A stretch of 64,000 nucleotides of DNA. Origin: Mycolicibacterium lacusdiani. Its GTDB lineage: Bacteria; Actinomycetota; Actinomycetes; Mycobacteriales; Mycobacteriaceae. A program made the position numbers and the translations under genes. Shown here piece by piece: positions 18,354 through 26,853 of this stretch. The notes under the pieces are model-generated. The model worked only from the letters and a program-made list of their open reading frames with translations, did not search any database and was not told the DNA's origin. How positions within the stretch are numbered: the first letter of the stretch is position 1; each line of letters starts with the position of its first letter. Location of the stretch: assembly GCF_021916785.1 (NCBI RefSeq), contig NZ_JAKCFC010000015.1, positions 1 through 64,000 on the forward strand, read 5' to 3'.

Positions 18354-18779
18354 TCAGCGCGCCGGCGCGTTGTCGAACCACACGTTCTCCTCGCGCAGGC
18401 TGCGGCTGCGCCAACCGTCGGGCGTGCGCACCAACTCGTGGTGGTAGTACCCGCCGCACGACGACATCGCGGCCATGCCGGGCAGTTGCATCGGGTTGTA
18501 GAACATCGCCCGCACCGTGGCCGAATCCGCAGTGCGGTCGAGGATCTCGACGTTCGTCACGTAGTGCATGCTCCACGGGATCACCGCAAAGTTCGCGGCG
18601 AACCAGTCGATCACCTCGTCGCGGGTGCCCACCACCGCACCGGCCGACGAATAGTCGACGCGCGCGTCGTCGGTGAACACCGACCGGTACAGCTCCCAGT
18701 CCTTGGTGTCGACGGCGCGGGCGTAGCGGTAGAGCAGCGCCGTGATCTCGCCGTCGTCTGCCCCCGCCACGGCACTCAC
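18354..18779 (-). CDS. SnoaL/NTF2-like domain protein
   Basis: A 141-residue single-domain alpha+beta-cone protein (ITALLYRYARAVDTKDWELYRSVFTDDARVDYSSAG, then a curved sheet ending HHELVRTPDGWRSRSLREE). Members act as isomerases, dehydratases or aldol-type enzymes in ring catabolism, or only bind ligands. Its start overlaps the end of the aldehyde dehydrogenase gene by 4 bases, so the two are co-translated and belong to the catabolic island. The reaction cannot be assigned. Confidence 0.72.
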   Translation of the reverse strand: MSAVAGADDGEITALLYRYARAVDTKDWELYRSVFTDDARVDYSSAGAVVGTRDEVIDWFAANFAVIPWSMHYVTNVEILDRTADSATVRAMFYNPMQLPGMAAMSSCGGYYHHELVRTPDGWRSRSLREENVWFDNAPAR

Positions 18780-20260
18780 TCCGGCATGCCGATGGTCTTG
18801 CCCTCCAGGTACTCCCGGTAACCCTCGTCGCCATTGCGCCGGCCGAGGCCGCTCTGCTTGGTGCCGCCGAACGGGCTGGTGATGCCGAAGTGGCTCTTGC
18901 CGTTGATGGTGACGTTGCCGGTGCGCATGCGGGTGGCGACGGCGAACGCCCGGTCGACGTCGCCGCCGGACACCTCGCCGGACAGACCGTAGATCGAGTT
19001 GTTGGCGATCGCGATCGCGTCGTCGTCGGTGTCGTACGGCGTCACCGTCAGGACCGGCCCGAAGATCTCCTCCTGCGCTACCTGGGAGTCGGGGTCGACG
19101 TCGGCGAGCAGCGTCGGCTGCACGTAGTAGCCGGTCGGTAGGTGCTCGGGAATGCCGCCGCCGGTGACCAGACGGGCGCCGGAATCAATTCCGGAGCGGA
19201 TCAGGCCGAGCACCTTCTTGCGTTGGCCGTCGCTGATCTGCGGGCCCTGCATGTTGCCCGGATCCCACGGATCGCCGTACGGGAAGTTCTCCATGCTGCT
19301 CTTGAGCATCTCGACGCCCTCGTTGTACCTGCTGCGCGGCAACAGGATTCGGCTTGGAAGAATGCACGACTGGCCCGACATCACGCACGCCATCATGGCC
19401 GCCATGGGCAGCGCCGAGTTGAAGTCGGCGTCGTCGAGCACGATGTGAGCGGACTTGCCACCGAGTTCGAGCAGCGTCTTCTTCACCGTCGGTGCGCCCG
19501 CGGCCAGGATCGCCCGGCCGGTGGCCGTCGACCCGGTGAAGGTGATCATGTCGACGCGCGGATCGGCCGAAAGGGCAGCCCCGACCTCGTTGGCGTTCGA
19601 CACCACGACGTTGAACACGCCGGCGGGGATGTCGGTCTCCTCGGCGACGATGCGGCCGTACTCGCTGCCCGACCACGGCGTGAGCTGCGCGGGCTTGAGC
19701 ACCACGGTGTTGCCCGCCATCAGCGCGGGCACGGTCTCGGCGACGTTGAGGTAGAACGGCACGTTCCACGGGGTGATCGCCCCGACCACGCCGATCGGCT
19801 CGTAGTGGATCTTGCGGCGCGCCGGGCCCATCTGGGTGGGATGCACGCCGGTGTCGACCAGATACTCGAAGGCCTTGCCGTGCTCGGCCCAGTGCTTGAC
19901 CTCCTCGATGGGGCTCTCGATCTGCGAGCCCGACACGGTGACGGGGCAGCCGACCTCGGTGATGAGGATGCGGCGCAGACGCTCTTTGTTGCGGTCGAAC
20001 GCGTCGTGCAACTGGGTGAGGCAGTGGTAGCGGAAGTCGAGGTCGCGCGACCAGTCGGACTCGTCGAACGCGCGCCGGGCAGCAGCGACGGCCCGCGACA
20101 TGTCCTCGACGGTGCCGTCGGTGGCCTGGCCCGCGACCTGTTCGCTGGCGGGGTGGATGACGTCGAACGTCGCGCCGCTGCGGGTGTGCTGCAGTTCCCC
20201 GTCGATCAGCATGCGCTGCTCGCCGGCCAGAACTCCGGATTCGGTCTCTACGGTCGTCAT
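18776..20260 (-). CDS. NAD(P)-dependent aldehyde dehydrogenase
   Basis: A 494-residue ALDH-superfamily enzyme oxidising an aldehyde to a carboxylate. Cofactor and catalytic segments: GAITPWNVPFYLN, ITFTGSTATGRAI, catalytic Glu in LLELGGKSAHIV, catalytic Cys in VMSGQSCILPSR, and FGPVLTVTPYD. It starts at an ATG 8 bases from a copy of the island-wide dyad (20269-20296), so it should be controlled by it. Leads an operon with the SnoaL-like gene. Confidence 0.92.
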   Translation of the reverse strand: MTTVETESGVLAGEQRMLIDGELQHTRSGATFDVIHPASEQVAGQATDGTVEDMSRAVAAARRAFDESDWSRDLDFRYHCLTQLHDAFDRNKERLRRILITEVGCPVTVSGSQIESPIEEVKHWAEHGKAFEYLVDTGVHPTQMGPARRKIHYEPIGVVGAITPWNVPFYLNVAETVPALMAGNTVVLKPAQLTPWSGSEYGRIVAEETDIPAGVFNVVVSNANEVGAALSADPRVDMITFTGSTATGRAILAAGAPTVKKTLLELGGKSAHIVLDDADFNSALPMAAMMACVMSGQSCILPSRILLPRSRYNEGVEMLKSSMENFPYGDPWDPGNMQGPQISDGQRKKVLGLIRSGIDSGARLVTGGGIPEHLPTGYYVQPTLLADVDPDSQVAQEEIFGPVLTVTPYDTDDDAIAIANNSIYGLSGEVSGGDVDRAFAVATRMRTGNVTINGKSHFGITSPFGGTKQSGLGRRNGDEGYREYLEGKTIGMPE

Positions 20261-20268
20261 GTGGATAG

Positions 20269-20296
20269 CTTTACAAACTATCTCCGAAGTGTCAGG
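20269..20296. promoter_or_regulatory. Island regulon dyad, site A
   Basis: CTTTAC-N16-GTCAGG, immediately upstream of the aldehyde dehydrogenase start. One of five sites with the same half-site spacing in this island (others at 20994, 24545, 31356, 32553). Confidence 0.7.
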
Positions 20297-20303
20297 CGTT
20301 TCG

Positions 20304-20363
20304 GCGAGCGTGGGGGCTATGTACGCAAAGCGGCACTCAGGCGTGCACGAGGCTCACGCTCGG
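20304..20363. repeat. 60-bp palindromic intergenic repeat, degenerate copy 3
   Basis: CGAGCGTG (20305-20312) and CACGCTCG (20355-20362) are in the same positions as in the better-preserved copies, and the total length is again 60 bp, but the core has diverged. It sits between the TetR gene and the aldehyde dehydrogenase promoter. Confidence 0.6.
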
Positions 20364-20381
20364 GCGGGGAGGTGCGGGCGA

Positions 20382-20933
20382 TCAGTCGCCTGCGGGCGGT
20401 TTGATGCCCACCGCATGCCGCAACTGGGCCAGGAACTGGTCGTCGTCGTCACTGCGAACGATGTAGTGCGAGACCGCAACCCGGATTGCCGTCGCCGCCT
20501 TGACCGCGCGGTTGGGACCCTGCAGCAGGCGTTCGAGCCTGGTCCGCATCACCGGGATCACCCGGTCGAGCTGCGCGATGACCACCTCGGGCTCGATGTC
20601 GATGACCCGCACACCCGAGTACGACTGCTGGTAGGAGACGATGAACTGCAGCGCGGCGTCCAGCTTCTCGTTGCCGCGCAGACCCGCGGTGGCCTTGCTG
20701 ATACCGGAGTCGAACATCTCGCGCTCGTACACGCCGAACGCCTGGAGCAGTTCCTCCTTGGAGGCGAACCAGCGGTAGAGCGTGGGGCGCGACACCCCGG
20801 CCTGCATCGCGACCTCGGAGAGGCTGAGCTTGGACTGGCCGCTGCGCGCGAGCACCTCGGTGGTGGCCGACAGTATCCGGTGGCGCGTCGAGGTGTCGTC
20901 GCCGAAGTCAGGGTGGGCCTGATCGGCGCTCAT
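20382..20933 (-). CDS. TetR-family transcriptional regulator, paralog 1
   Basis: A 183-residue TetR repressor. The helix-turn-helix is SLSEVAMQAGVSRPTLYRWFASKEELLQAF. It is clearly paralogous to the second TetR of the island (22268-22813): both share QAGVSRPTLYRWF, a SYQQSY/AYQQSY helix and the ending FLAQLRHA.GIK. A dyad of the island type (20994-21021) lies about 60 bases upstream of its start, suggesting autoregulation. It is a leading candidate for the factor binding the five dyads. Confidence 0.9.
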   Translation of the reverse strand: MSADQAHPDFGDDTSTRHRILSATTEVLARSGQSKLSLSEVAMQAGVSRPTLYRWFASKEELLQAFGVYEREMFDSGISKATAGLRGNEKLDAALQFIVSYQQSYSGVRVIDIEPEVVIAQLDRVIPVMRTRLERLLQGPNRAVKAATAIRVAVSHYIVRSDDDDQFLAQLRHAVGIKPPAGD

Positions 20934-20993
20934 CGGCTCACCACTTCCAGCTCGGAACTTCTACCTCGGACAACGGGCGTCACCTGCCCCGAC

Positions 20994-21021
20994 GGTTACG
21001 AATGCTCCGATGATCGTAAGG
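20994..21021. promoter_or_regulatory. Island regulon dyad, site E
   Basis: GGTTAC-N16-GTAAGG, with the more extended arms TTACGA (20996-21001) and TCGTAA (21014-21019). It lies between the divergent TetR and CoA-transferase genes. Half-site spacing is identical to the CTTTAC-type sites, and this copy is the most symmetric. Confidence 0.6.
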
Positions 21022-21073
21022 TACGCGGTGGCCGCGAGGGCGCCAACGGCGTGATCGCCGGAGTGACTGGAGG

Positions 21074-22252
21074 ATGACGGTGGCCGGACCGCTCGAAGGC
21101 ACCAGGGTCGTCGAACTCGGCGTGTGGGTCGCCGCACCGGCGGCGGGCGGCATCCTCGCCGAGTGGGGCGCGGACGTGATCAAGATCGAACCGCCGCAGG
21201 GGGATCCGGCCCGCACGTTCGGCCGGATGCTGCAGATCGAGTCCGGCGTGAACCCGCCGTTCGAGATGGACAACCGCTCCAAGCGCAGCATCGTCGCCGA
21301 CCTGACCACCGCCGAGGGCAGGGGCGTCGCCCTCGACCTGGTGGCCGACGCCGACGTCTTCGTCACCAACGTCCGGCCGGGCGCCCTGACGCGCCTCGGC
21401 CTCGACTTCGCCACGCTCGCCGAGCGCAACCCCCGGTTGGTTTATGGGCTGATCACCGGGTACGGCGCCGACGGGCCCGACGCCGACCGCGCCGCCTACG
21501 ACGTCGCGGCGTTCTGGGCCCGGGCCGGCATCGCCGACCTGCTGACCCGTCCCGGTGACGTGCCGCCGTTCCAGCGCGGCGGGATGGGCGACCACTCGGC
21601 GGGGATGACGCTCGCGGCCGCGGTGTGCGCCGCGCTGGTCGCACGTCAGCGGACCGGGGAGGGGCAGCTGGTGTCGACGTCGCTGTACCGCCAAGGCGCC
21701 TACACCGTCAGCTTCGACCTCAACACCGTGCTGCTCACCGGCCAGCAGATCGCCGTCGGACAGCGCGAGACCATGGGAAACCCGTGCATGAACAACTACG
21801 CCACGGCCGACGGGCGACGGTTCTGGATCGTCGGCCTGCAGGGTGACCGACACTGGCCGGCACTGTGCCGCGCCGTCGGCCGGACCGAATGGCTCGACGA
21901 CAAGCGGTACGCCACCGCGCGGGCCAGGGCGGCCAACGCCGTGCAACTCATCGGCGAACTCGACGCCATCTTCGTTACCCGCCCGCTCGAGGACTGGGCC
22001 GAGGTGTTCGCAGCAGAGCCGGACTTCTTCTGGTCACCGGTCAACTCGCTCGACGACGTGCTCGCCGACGACCAGTTCCACGCCGCGGGCGGCGTCGTGT
22101 ACGTGCCGGACACCGATGGCGTCCAGCCGATGGTCGCCACGCCCGCCGACTTCCACGGCACGCCGTGGGAGCCCAGGTCGACCGCACCCACGCTGGGGCA
22201 GCACACCGAGGAGATCCTTGACGAACTCGCGCAGCGGCGCCGTCGCGGCTGA
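21074..22252 (+). CDS. Class III (CaiB/BaiF) CoA-transferase
   Basis: A 392-residue family III CoA-transferase that moves CoA between acyl-CoA and free acids. N-terminal LEGTRVVELGVWVAAPAAGGILAEWGADVIKIEPPQGDPAR is diagnostic, with the conserved aspartate near MGDHSAGMTLAAAV. The ATG at 21074 follows GGAGG. In the island it would activate the acid produced by the dehydrogenases or by lactone opening. Confidence 0.9.
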   Translation: MTVAGPLEGTRVVELGVWVAAPAAGGILAEWGADVIKIEPPQGDPARTFGRMLQIESGVNPPFEMDNRSKRSIVADLTTAEGRGVALDLVADADVFVTNVRPGALTRLGLDFATLAERNPRLVYGLITGYGADGPDADRAAYDVAAFWARAGIADLLTRPGDVPPFQRGGMGDHSAGMTLAAAVCAALVARQRTGEGQLVSTSLYRQGAYTVSFDLNTVLLTGQQIAVGQRETMGNPCMNNYATADGRRFWIVGLQGDRHWPALCRAVGRTEWLDDKRYATARARAANAVQLIGELDAIFVTRPLEDWAEVFAAEPDFFWSPVNSLDDVLADDQFHAAGGVVYVPDTDGVQPMVATPADFHGTPWEPRSTAPTLGQHTEEILDELAQRRRRG

Positions 22253-22267
22253 GTAAACGGCGCAGGG

Positions 22268-22813
22268 TCACCCGTCGGCGCGCGGCGCTTTGATGCCCGC
22301 CGCGTGCCGCAACTGCGCGAGGAACTGGTCGGCGTCGTCGCTGCGAACGAGGTAGTGCGCCATCGCCACCCGCGCCACCGTCGCGGCCGCGGTGGCTGCG
22401 TCGGGACCAGGGATGAGGCGCTCCAGACGCTGGCGCATCAGCGGGATGAACGCCGACAGCCGCGCGATGACGTGCTCGGGCTCGATGTCCACCATGCGCA
22501 GCCCGGGATAGGACTGCTGGTAGGCGACGATCGTGCGCAGCGTCGCGTCGAGCCGGTCGGCGCGGGCCAGCCCCTCGGACGCCTCGGCGACCGCCCGCTC
22601 GTAGTACTCCCGCTCCCAGACGACGAAGGCGTCGAGCAGATCCCGCTTGGAGCCGAACCACCGGTACAGCGTCGGACGGGAGACGCCGGCCTGGTGTGCG
22701 ACGTCCGACAGGCTCAGCTTGGTGGTGCCCCGGCGCCCGAGCACCTCGGCCGCCGCGGTCAGAATCCGCTCCCGGGTGGGGTGGTCGATCTCGGGCTCGG
22801 TGAGGTCGTCCAC
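22268..22813 (-). CDS. TetR-family transcriptional regulator, paralog 2
   Basis: A 181-residue TetR repressor starting with GTG. Helix-turn-helix SLSDVAHQAGVSRPTLYRWFGSKRDLLDAF; strong similarity to the TetR at 20382-20933 along the whole length indicates a duplication within the island. It is the last gene of the minus-strand unit SMP-30, thioesterase, TetR, so it is expressed with the enzymes controlled from site B. Confidence 0.9.
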   Translation of the reverse strand: MDDLTEPEIDHPTRERILTAAAEVLGRRGTTKLSLSDVAHQAGVSRPTLYRWFGSKRDLLDAFVVWEREYYERAVAEASEGLARADRLDATLRTIVAYQQSYPGLRMVDIEPEHVIARLSAFIPLMRQRLERLIPGPDAATAAATVARVAMAHYLVRSDDADQFLAQLRHAAGIKAPRADG

Positions 22814-22825
22814 GGTGGCGTTGCC

Positions 22826-23638
22826 CTATCGGCCCGGCATCGGACGGACGAGCACCGACTGCTGGATGCCGCCGACCGCACCGTGGGCGTCGAACAGCGT
22901 GCCGAAGGTCGTCCCGATCCCGTCCGGCCCGTAACTCGTCTCGGCGCGGATGCCGATCCACTCCCCATCGGGCACGCGGTGCACGTGCACCACCAGGTCG
23001 GTGTTCATGAACGTCCACTGGCGGATGTCGAGCCGGGTGCCGATGCCGTTCGCATCGTCGGCCACCGTGAACAACCGCTGCAACGGTGTCAGCGTCTCGC
23101 CCTGCACCAGGTCGACGGTGGGCCGCAGCCACGACTCGCCGGGGCCCTCGGCCAACGGCGTGGTGAGCCAGCGCCAGTCGATGCTGTGCACGTAGTTGCG
23201 GTCCCAGTCCTTGGCCATGTCGCGGCTCGCCGCGTCGGCCAGCGGGCGCAGGGGCGGTGCCGCCGCGTGCTGCACGGCCGAGGTGTCGAGCGTCGCCAGC
23301 CGCCATCCGCTGGCGCGGGCCACGTCCCGCGGCGCGCCGTCCGGCCCGGCGGCCAGCAGTTCCGCGCCGACCAGTTCGATCTGCCTGCCGGGGCGTAGCA
23401 CCCGGCTCTGGACCCACAGGTCACCGTCGGCGGGCACACCGCCGAGCAGGTCGACCATCACCCGGCTCAGCCTGGTGTCGGCACGCGGCGCGCACCGCTC
23501 GAGTCCGCGGACCAGCAGCGCCGACACCGGCGCACCATGCTGGATCGACGCCGACCACGTGCTGCGCACCAGATCGCCTGCGCGGAACCGCTCGCCGGTG
23601 TCGTCGGCGTCGATCATCTCGTAGTAGCAGTCGGACAT
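22826..23638 (-). CDS. Acyl-CoA thioesterase-like double-hotdog protein
   Basis: A 270-residue protein of the thioesterase-like (TesB-type) superfamily. Two hotdog halves can be seen: FRAGDLVRSTWSASIQHGAPVSALLVRGLERCAP with the SRVMVDLLGGVP helix in the first, and DIRQWTFMNTDLVVHVHRVPDGEWIGIRAETSYGPDGIG in the second. It would hydrolyse an acyl-CoA intermediate. The start at 23638 has GGAGGG upstream. Co-transcribed with the SMP-30 and TetR genes. Confidence 0.72.
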   Translation of the reverse strand: MSDCYYEMIDADDTGERFRAGDLVRSTWSASIQHGAPVSALLVRGLERCAPRADTRLSRVMVDLLGGVPADGDLWVQSRVLRPGRQIELVGAELLAAGPDGAPRDVARASGWRLATLDTSAVQHAAAPPLRPLADAASRDMAKDWDRNYVHSIDWRWLTTPLAEGPGESWLRPTVDLVQGETLTPLQRLFTVADDANGIGTRLDIRQWTFMNTDLVVHVHRVPDGEWIGIRAETSYGPDGIGTTFGTLFDAHGAVGGIQQSVLVRPMPGR

Positions 23639-23664
23639 CGCGACCCTCCGTCAGTGCTCGTGCG

Positions 23665-24513
23665 TCAGTGCTCGAAGATGCCCGGCGCGGGCACGTCGAC
23701 GACGATCGCGTCGACGCGCGACGCCTTCGTGCCGATCAACCGCTCTGGGTAGGCGTCGGTGCTCGACAGCAGGAACAGCGTGCGGCCCGCGGGACCGCCC
23801 AGCGCGCAGGCGATCGCGGTCCGCCCGGCCATGTCGATGCCGTGGGTGACCTCGTGTCGTCCCTCGCCGGTGTCGACGATGCGTTCGAAGCGGTGGGCGA
23901 GCGTCATCGCCGCCCACACCCCGCCCTCGGCGTCGAGTGCCAGGCCGTCCGGCGGACCCGAGAGGCCGTCGGCGAACACCCGCCGCTCCGTCAGTGCGCC
24001 CCGGCCGTCGACGGTGAACGCGGTGAGGCGCCGTCCCGTCGACTCCGCGACCACCAGCGTGCTGCCATCGGGGGTCAGCACCATGCCGTTGGGGAACTCG
24101 AGATCGTCGGCGACGACGGACACCGAGTCGTCGTCGCCCTCTCGCGGGTCGATGCGGACGATCAGGCCGCCGTCGCGCGCCTGCGACCCGACGTAGGCGC
24201 GACCGGCGTCGTCGATGACCATGTCACCCAGGTTCGCCGGGGCCACGTCGGACAGATCGGCCAGCAGGGTCACGTCGTCCCCGTCGTACCGTAGTACCTG
24301 GCGGTCCTCGGTGGAGACGATGAGAAGCGTTCCGTCGGGCCGGAATCCGAGCCCCGACGGTGCGCGGCCCGGTAGCGGAAGTGTGCTCATCGCGCCGTTG
24401 AGGTCGACGGTGTGCACGGCCTCGCCGAGCATGTCGGAGAACCACAGCAGGCCCTCGAACCACCGCGGCCCCTCGCCGAAGCAGAACCCGTTGGCCAACG
24501 GTGTGGGGTTCAC
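23665..24513 (-). CDS. SMP-30/gluconolactonase-family lactonase
   Basis: A 282-residue six-bladed beta-propeller of the SMP-30/LRE family. The metal-binding start FGEGPRWFEGLLWFSDM (Glu and conserved W-x-S-D), the NGMVLTPDGSTLVVAEST blade and DGLALDAEGGVWAA are typical. These enzymes hydrolyse sugar or aliphatic lactones. Next to a Baeyer-Villiger-type monooxygenase, it probably opens the resulting lactone. Starts with GTG at 24513, 32 bases from site B, and is divergent from the P450. Confidence 0.83.
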   Translation of the reverse strand: MNPTPLANGFCFGEGPRWFEGLLWFSDMLGEAVHTVDLNGAMSTLPLPGRAPSGLGFRPDGTLLIVSTEDRQVLRYDGDDVTLLADLSDVAPANLGDMVIDDAGRAYVGSQARDGGLIVRIDPREGDDDSVSVVADDLEFPNGMVLTPDGSTLVVAESTGRRLTAFTVDGRGALTERRVFADGLSGPPDGLALDAEGGVWAAMTLAHRFERIVDTGEGRHEVTHGIDMAGRTAIACALGGPAGRTLFLLSSTDAYPERLIGTKASRVDAIVVDVPAPGIFEH

Positions 24514-24544
24514 GACGCGCCGAATCGGGGCGACAGCGGCACTA

Positions 24545-24572
24545 CTTTACAAAACACGCCTTGAGTGTCACG
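24545..24572. promoter_or_regulatory. Island regulon dyad, site B
   Basis: CTTTAC-N16-GTCACG between the divergent SMP-30 lactonase and P450 genes; it is placed to control both transcription directions and therefore the largest enzyme block of the island. Confidence 0.72.
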
Positions 24573-24630
24573 CTCGCTGGGTGTCACTGTCAACCACCGG
24601 CCCGGCTCTCGGACGGTCGTGACGCCGGCG

Positions 24631-25884
24631 ATGCGGGACTTCTCGTACGACCCGTTCGATCCGGCGGTGATGGCCGACCCGCTGCCGTACTACCGGGTGC
24701 TGCGCGACCGCCATCCGGTGTACTACGTCGAGCAGTGGGACACCTTCGCGCTGTCGCGCTTCGCCGACGTCTGGGACGTGCTGGGCCGCAACGACGGAAC
24801 CTTCGTCGCGTCAGAGGGCACCTTGCCCGCGGCGACGGTGCTCGCGCGGCACAACGACGGGCCCGTCGACGATCCACCGTTGCACCCCATGCCCTTTCAC
24901 GCCAACTTCGACGATCCCATCTACGGGGGAGTGCGCGGGTCGCACTCCAAACCGCTGCGGCCGCGCAATGTCGCCGGGCTCGCCGACCGGATCCGCACGC
25001 TGGCCAACGAACGGCTCGACGACTTGCTCGCCCGCGGCACGTTCGACCTGACGCAGGACTACGGGGGCATCGTCGCCGCGTCGATGGTCTGCGGACTGCT
25101 CGGCCTTCCCGACCGCGTGGCGCCCGACGTGCTCGGCACCGTCAACGCGGGCAGCCTCGCCAAACCCGGTGACGGCGTGAACACCGCGACCGCCCGGCCC
25201 GGCTACCTCGAGTACCTGGTGCCGCTCGTCGAGACGAGGCGCGCCGAGGGTGCCGACGGCACGCAGCCGATCGTCGATGGACTGCTGAGGTACCGCCTGC
25301 CCGACGGCTCCGCACTGTCCGACGTCGAGGTGGCCACCCAGATGCTCGGCGTCTTCATCGGTGGCACCGAGACCGTGCCCAAGATCGTCGCGCACGGGCT
25401 GTGGGAGCTGTCGCGCCGACCCGACCAGCTCGCCGCCGTGCGAGCCGACCTCGACGCCAACGTCCCCGTTGCCCGTGAGGAGATCATCCGGTTCTGCGCT
25501 CCCGCACAGTGGTTCGCGCGCACTGCCCGCAAGCCGTACACCGTCCACGGCACCACGATCCGGCCTGGCCAGCGGATCATCACGCTGCTCGCGTCGGCGG
25601 CCCGCGACGAGCGCGAGTACGCCGACCCCGACGAGTTCAGGTGGGACCGACCCATCGAGCGACTACTGGCGTTCGGCCGCGGGCAGCACGTCTGCCTCGG
25701 CGTGCACCTCGCGCGCCTCGAGATCACGATCCTGATCACCGAGTGGCTGAAACGCGTAGCGGACTTCGAGGTCGACGTCGACGCCGCCTGGCGACCGCCG
25801 TCGAGCTTCCAGTGGGGCTGGAACAGCCTCCCAGTGTCGGTCTCGGCCACGGTGGCGTCCTCGGTGCCGTCGAGGGGGAACTGA
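24631..25884 (+). CDS. Cytochrome P450 monooxygenase
   Basis: A soluble bacterial P450 of 417 residues. The heme ligand is Cys355 in FGRGQHVCLGVHLARLE; the ExxR motif is EEIIR; the oxygen-activating I-helix segment is GVFIGGTETV, where the usual second threonine is valine. I start at the ATG at 24631, which begins the family pattern MRDFSYDPFDPAVMADP; GTG codons at 24619 and further upstream are possible, but the most upstream would overlap site B. First gene of the plus-strand block ADH, aldolase, SDR, BVMO, esterase. It likely performs the initial hydroxylation. Subfamily not assigned. Confidence 0.92.
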   Translation: MRDFSYDPFDPAVMADPLPYYRVLRDRHPVYYVEQWDTFALSRFADVWDVLGRNDGTFVASEGTLPAATVLARHNDGPVDDPPLHPMPFHANFDDPIYGGVRGSHSKPLRPRNVAGLADRIRTLANERLDDLLARGTFDLTQDYGGIVAASMVCGLLGLPDRVAPDVLGTVNAGSLAKPGDGVNTATARPGYLEYLVPLVETRRAEGADGTQPIVDGLLRYRLPDGSALSDVEVATQMLGVFIGGTETVPKIVAHGLWELSRRPDQLAAVRADLDANVPVAREEIIRFCAPAQWFARTARKPYTVHGTTIRPGQRIITLLASAARDEREYADPDEFRWDRPIERLLAFGRGQHVCLGVHLARLEITILITEWLKRVADFEVDVDAAWRPPSSFQWGWNSLPVSVSATVASSVPSRGN

Positions 25885-25887
25885 CAC

Positions 25888-26853
25888 GTGTGGTCCTACC
25901 GGCTCGTCGCACCGTTCACCTTCGAGCGCTCCGAACGCCCAGAACCGTCACCGGACGCACTCGGTGACGGTGAGGTGTTGCTGCGCTTCCTCGCAGCAGG
26001 CATCTGCGGCAGTGACCTGCCGGGCTTCCGCGGCAGCCAGGGCAAGCTGCCCGGCGACACCGGCGTCCAGGCGTCGGGCATGCACGGCTTCCCGGTGCAC
26101 GAGATCGCAGGCGAGGTGCTGGCGAGCCGTCACGGGAGTCACGCACCCGGTGACCGCGTCGTCGGGTGGGCGTCCGGCTTCGACGGTCTCAACGGTTGCG
26201 TGATCGCCGACGGCGAGGGACTGGCGGCCTACGACCCGGCGCTCACACCGGAACTCGCGGTCGGTCTGCAACCGCTGGCCTGCGTGCTCTACGCCGTCGA
26301 ACAACTCGACGTCGCCGACAGGCACGTCGCGGTCATCGGACAGGGTTCGATCGGGTTGCTGTTCTCGTACGTGGCCAAGGCGGCGGGCGCACGCCTGGTG
26401 ACCGGCGTCGACCCCGTGGACCGGGCGGACATCGGGCCTGCGTTCGGGGTCGACCACGTGATCCGGGCGACCAGTGACCGGTGGATCCGGCATCTCGATG
26501 CCGATGACAAGCCCGACGTCGTCGTCGAAGCCGTCGGGCATCAGGTGGCCACCCTCGGGCACGCCATCGAGGCAGCGGCCTTCGGCGGCACGGTGTTCTA
26601 CTTCGGGGTCCCCGACGACGACAGCTATCCGATCAGCATGCGGACCATGCTGCGCAACAACCTCACGCTGAAATCGGGTGTGACGCTGGAGCGCCGGCGC
26701 ATGCTGACCGCCGCGTCGGAGTTCGCGGCGGCGCACCCCGGGCTCCTGACGAGCTATCTGACGCACCGGTTCTCGGTAGACGACGTCGCCTCGGCGTTCG
26801 AGTTGGCGTGCCGACCGACCCCGGGCCGGGTCAAGATCGCGATCGTGGCGTGA
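25888..26853 (+). CDS. Zinc-type medium-chain alcohol dehydrogenase
   Basis: A 321-residue MDR-superfamily dehydrogenase. The catalytic zinc site is indicated by AAGICGSDLPG and MHGFPVHEIAGEV; the Rossmann motif is VAVIGQGSIGLLFSYVAKAAGA. There is no structural four-cysteine zinc lobe, so it is a short form. It begins with GTG 3 bases after the P450 stop and probably oxidises the alcohol made by the P450. The next gene overlaps its stop. Confidence 0.82.
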   Translation: MWSYRLVAPFTFERSERPEPSPDALGDGEVLLRFLAAGICGSDLPGFRGSQGKLPGDTGVQASGMHGFPVHEIAGEVLASRHGSHAPGDRVVGWASGFDGLNGCVIADGEGLAAYDPALTPELAVGLQPLACVLYAVEQLDVADRHVAVIGQGSIGLLFSYVAKAAGARLVTGVDPVDRADIGPAFGVDHVIRATSDRWIRHLDADDKPDVVVEAVGHQVATLGHAIEAAAFGGTVFYFGVPDDDSYPISMRTMLRNNLTLKSGVTLERRRMLTAASEFAAAHPGLLTSYLTHRFSVDDVASAFELACRPTPGRVKIAIVA

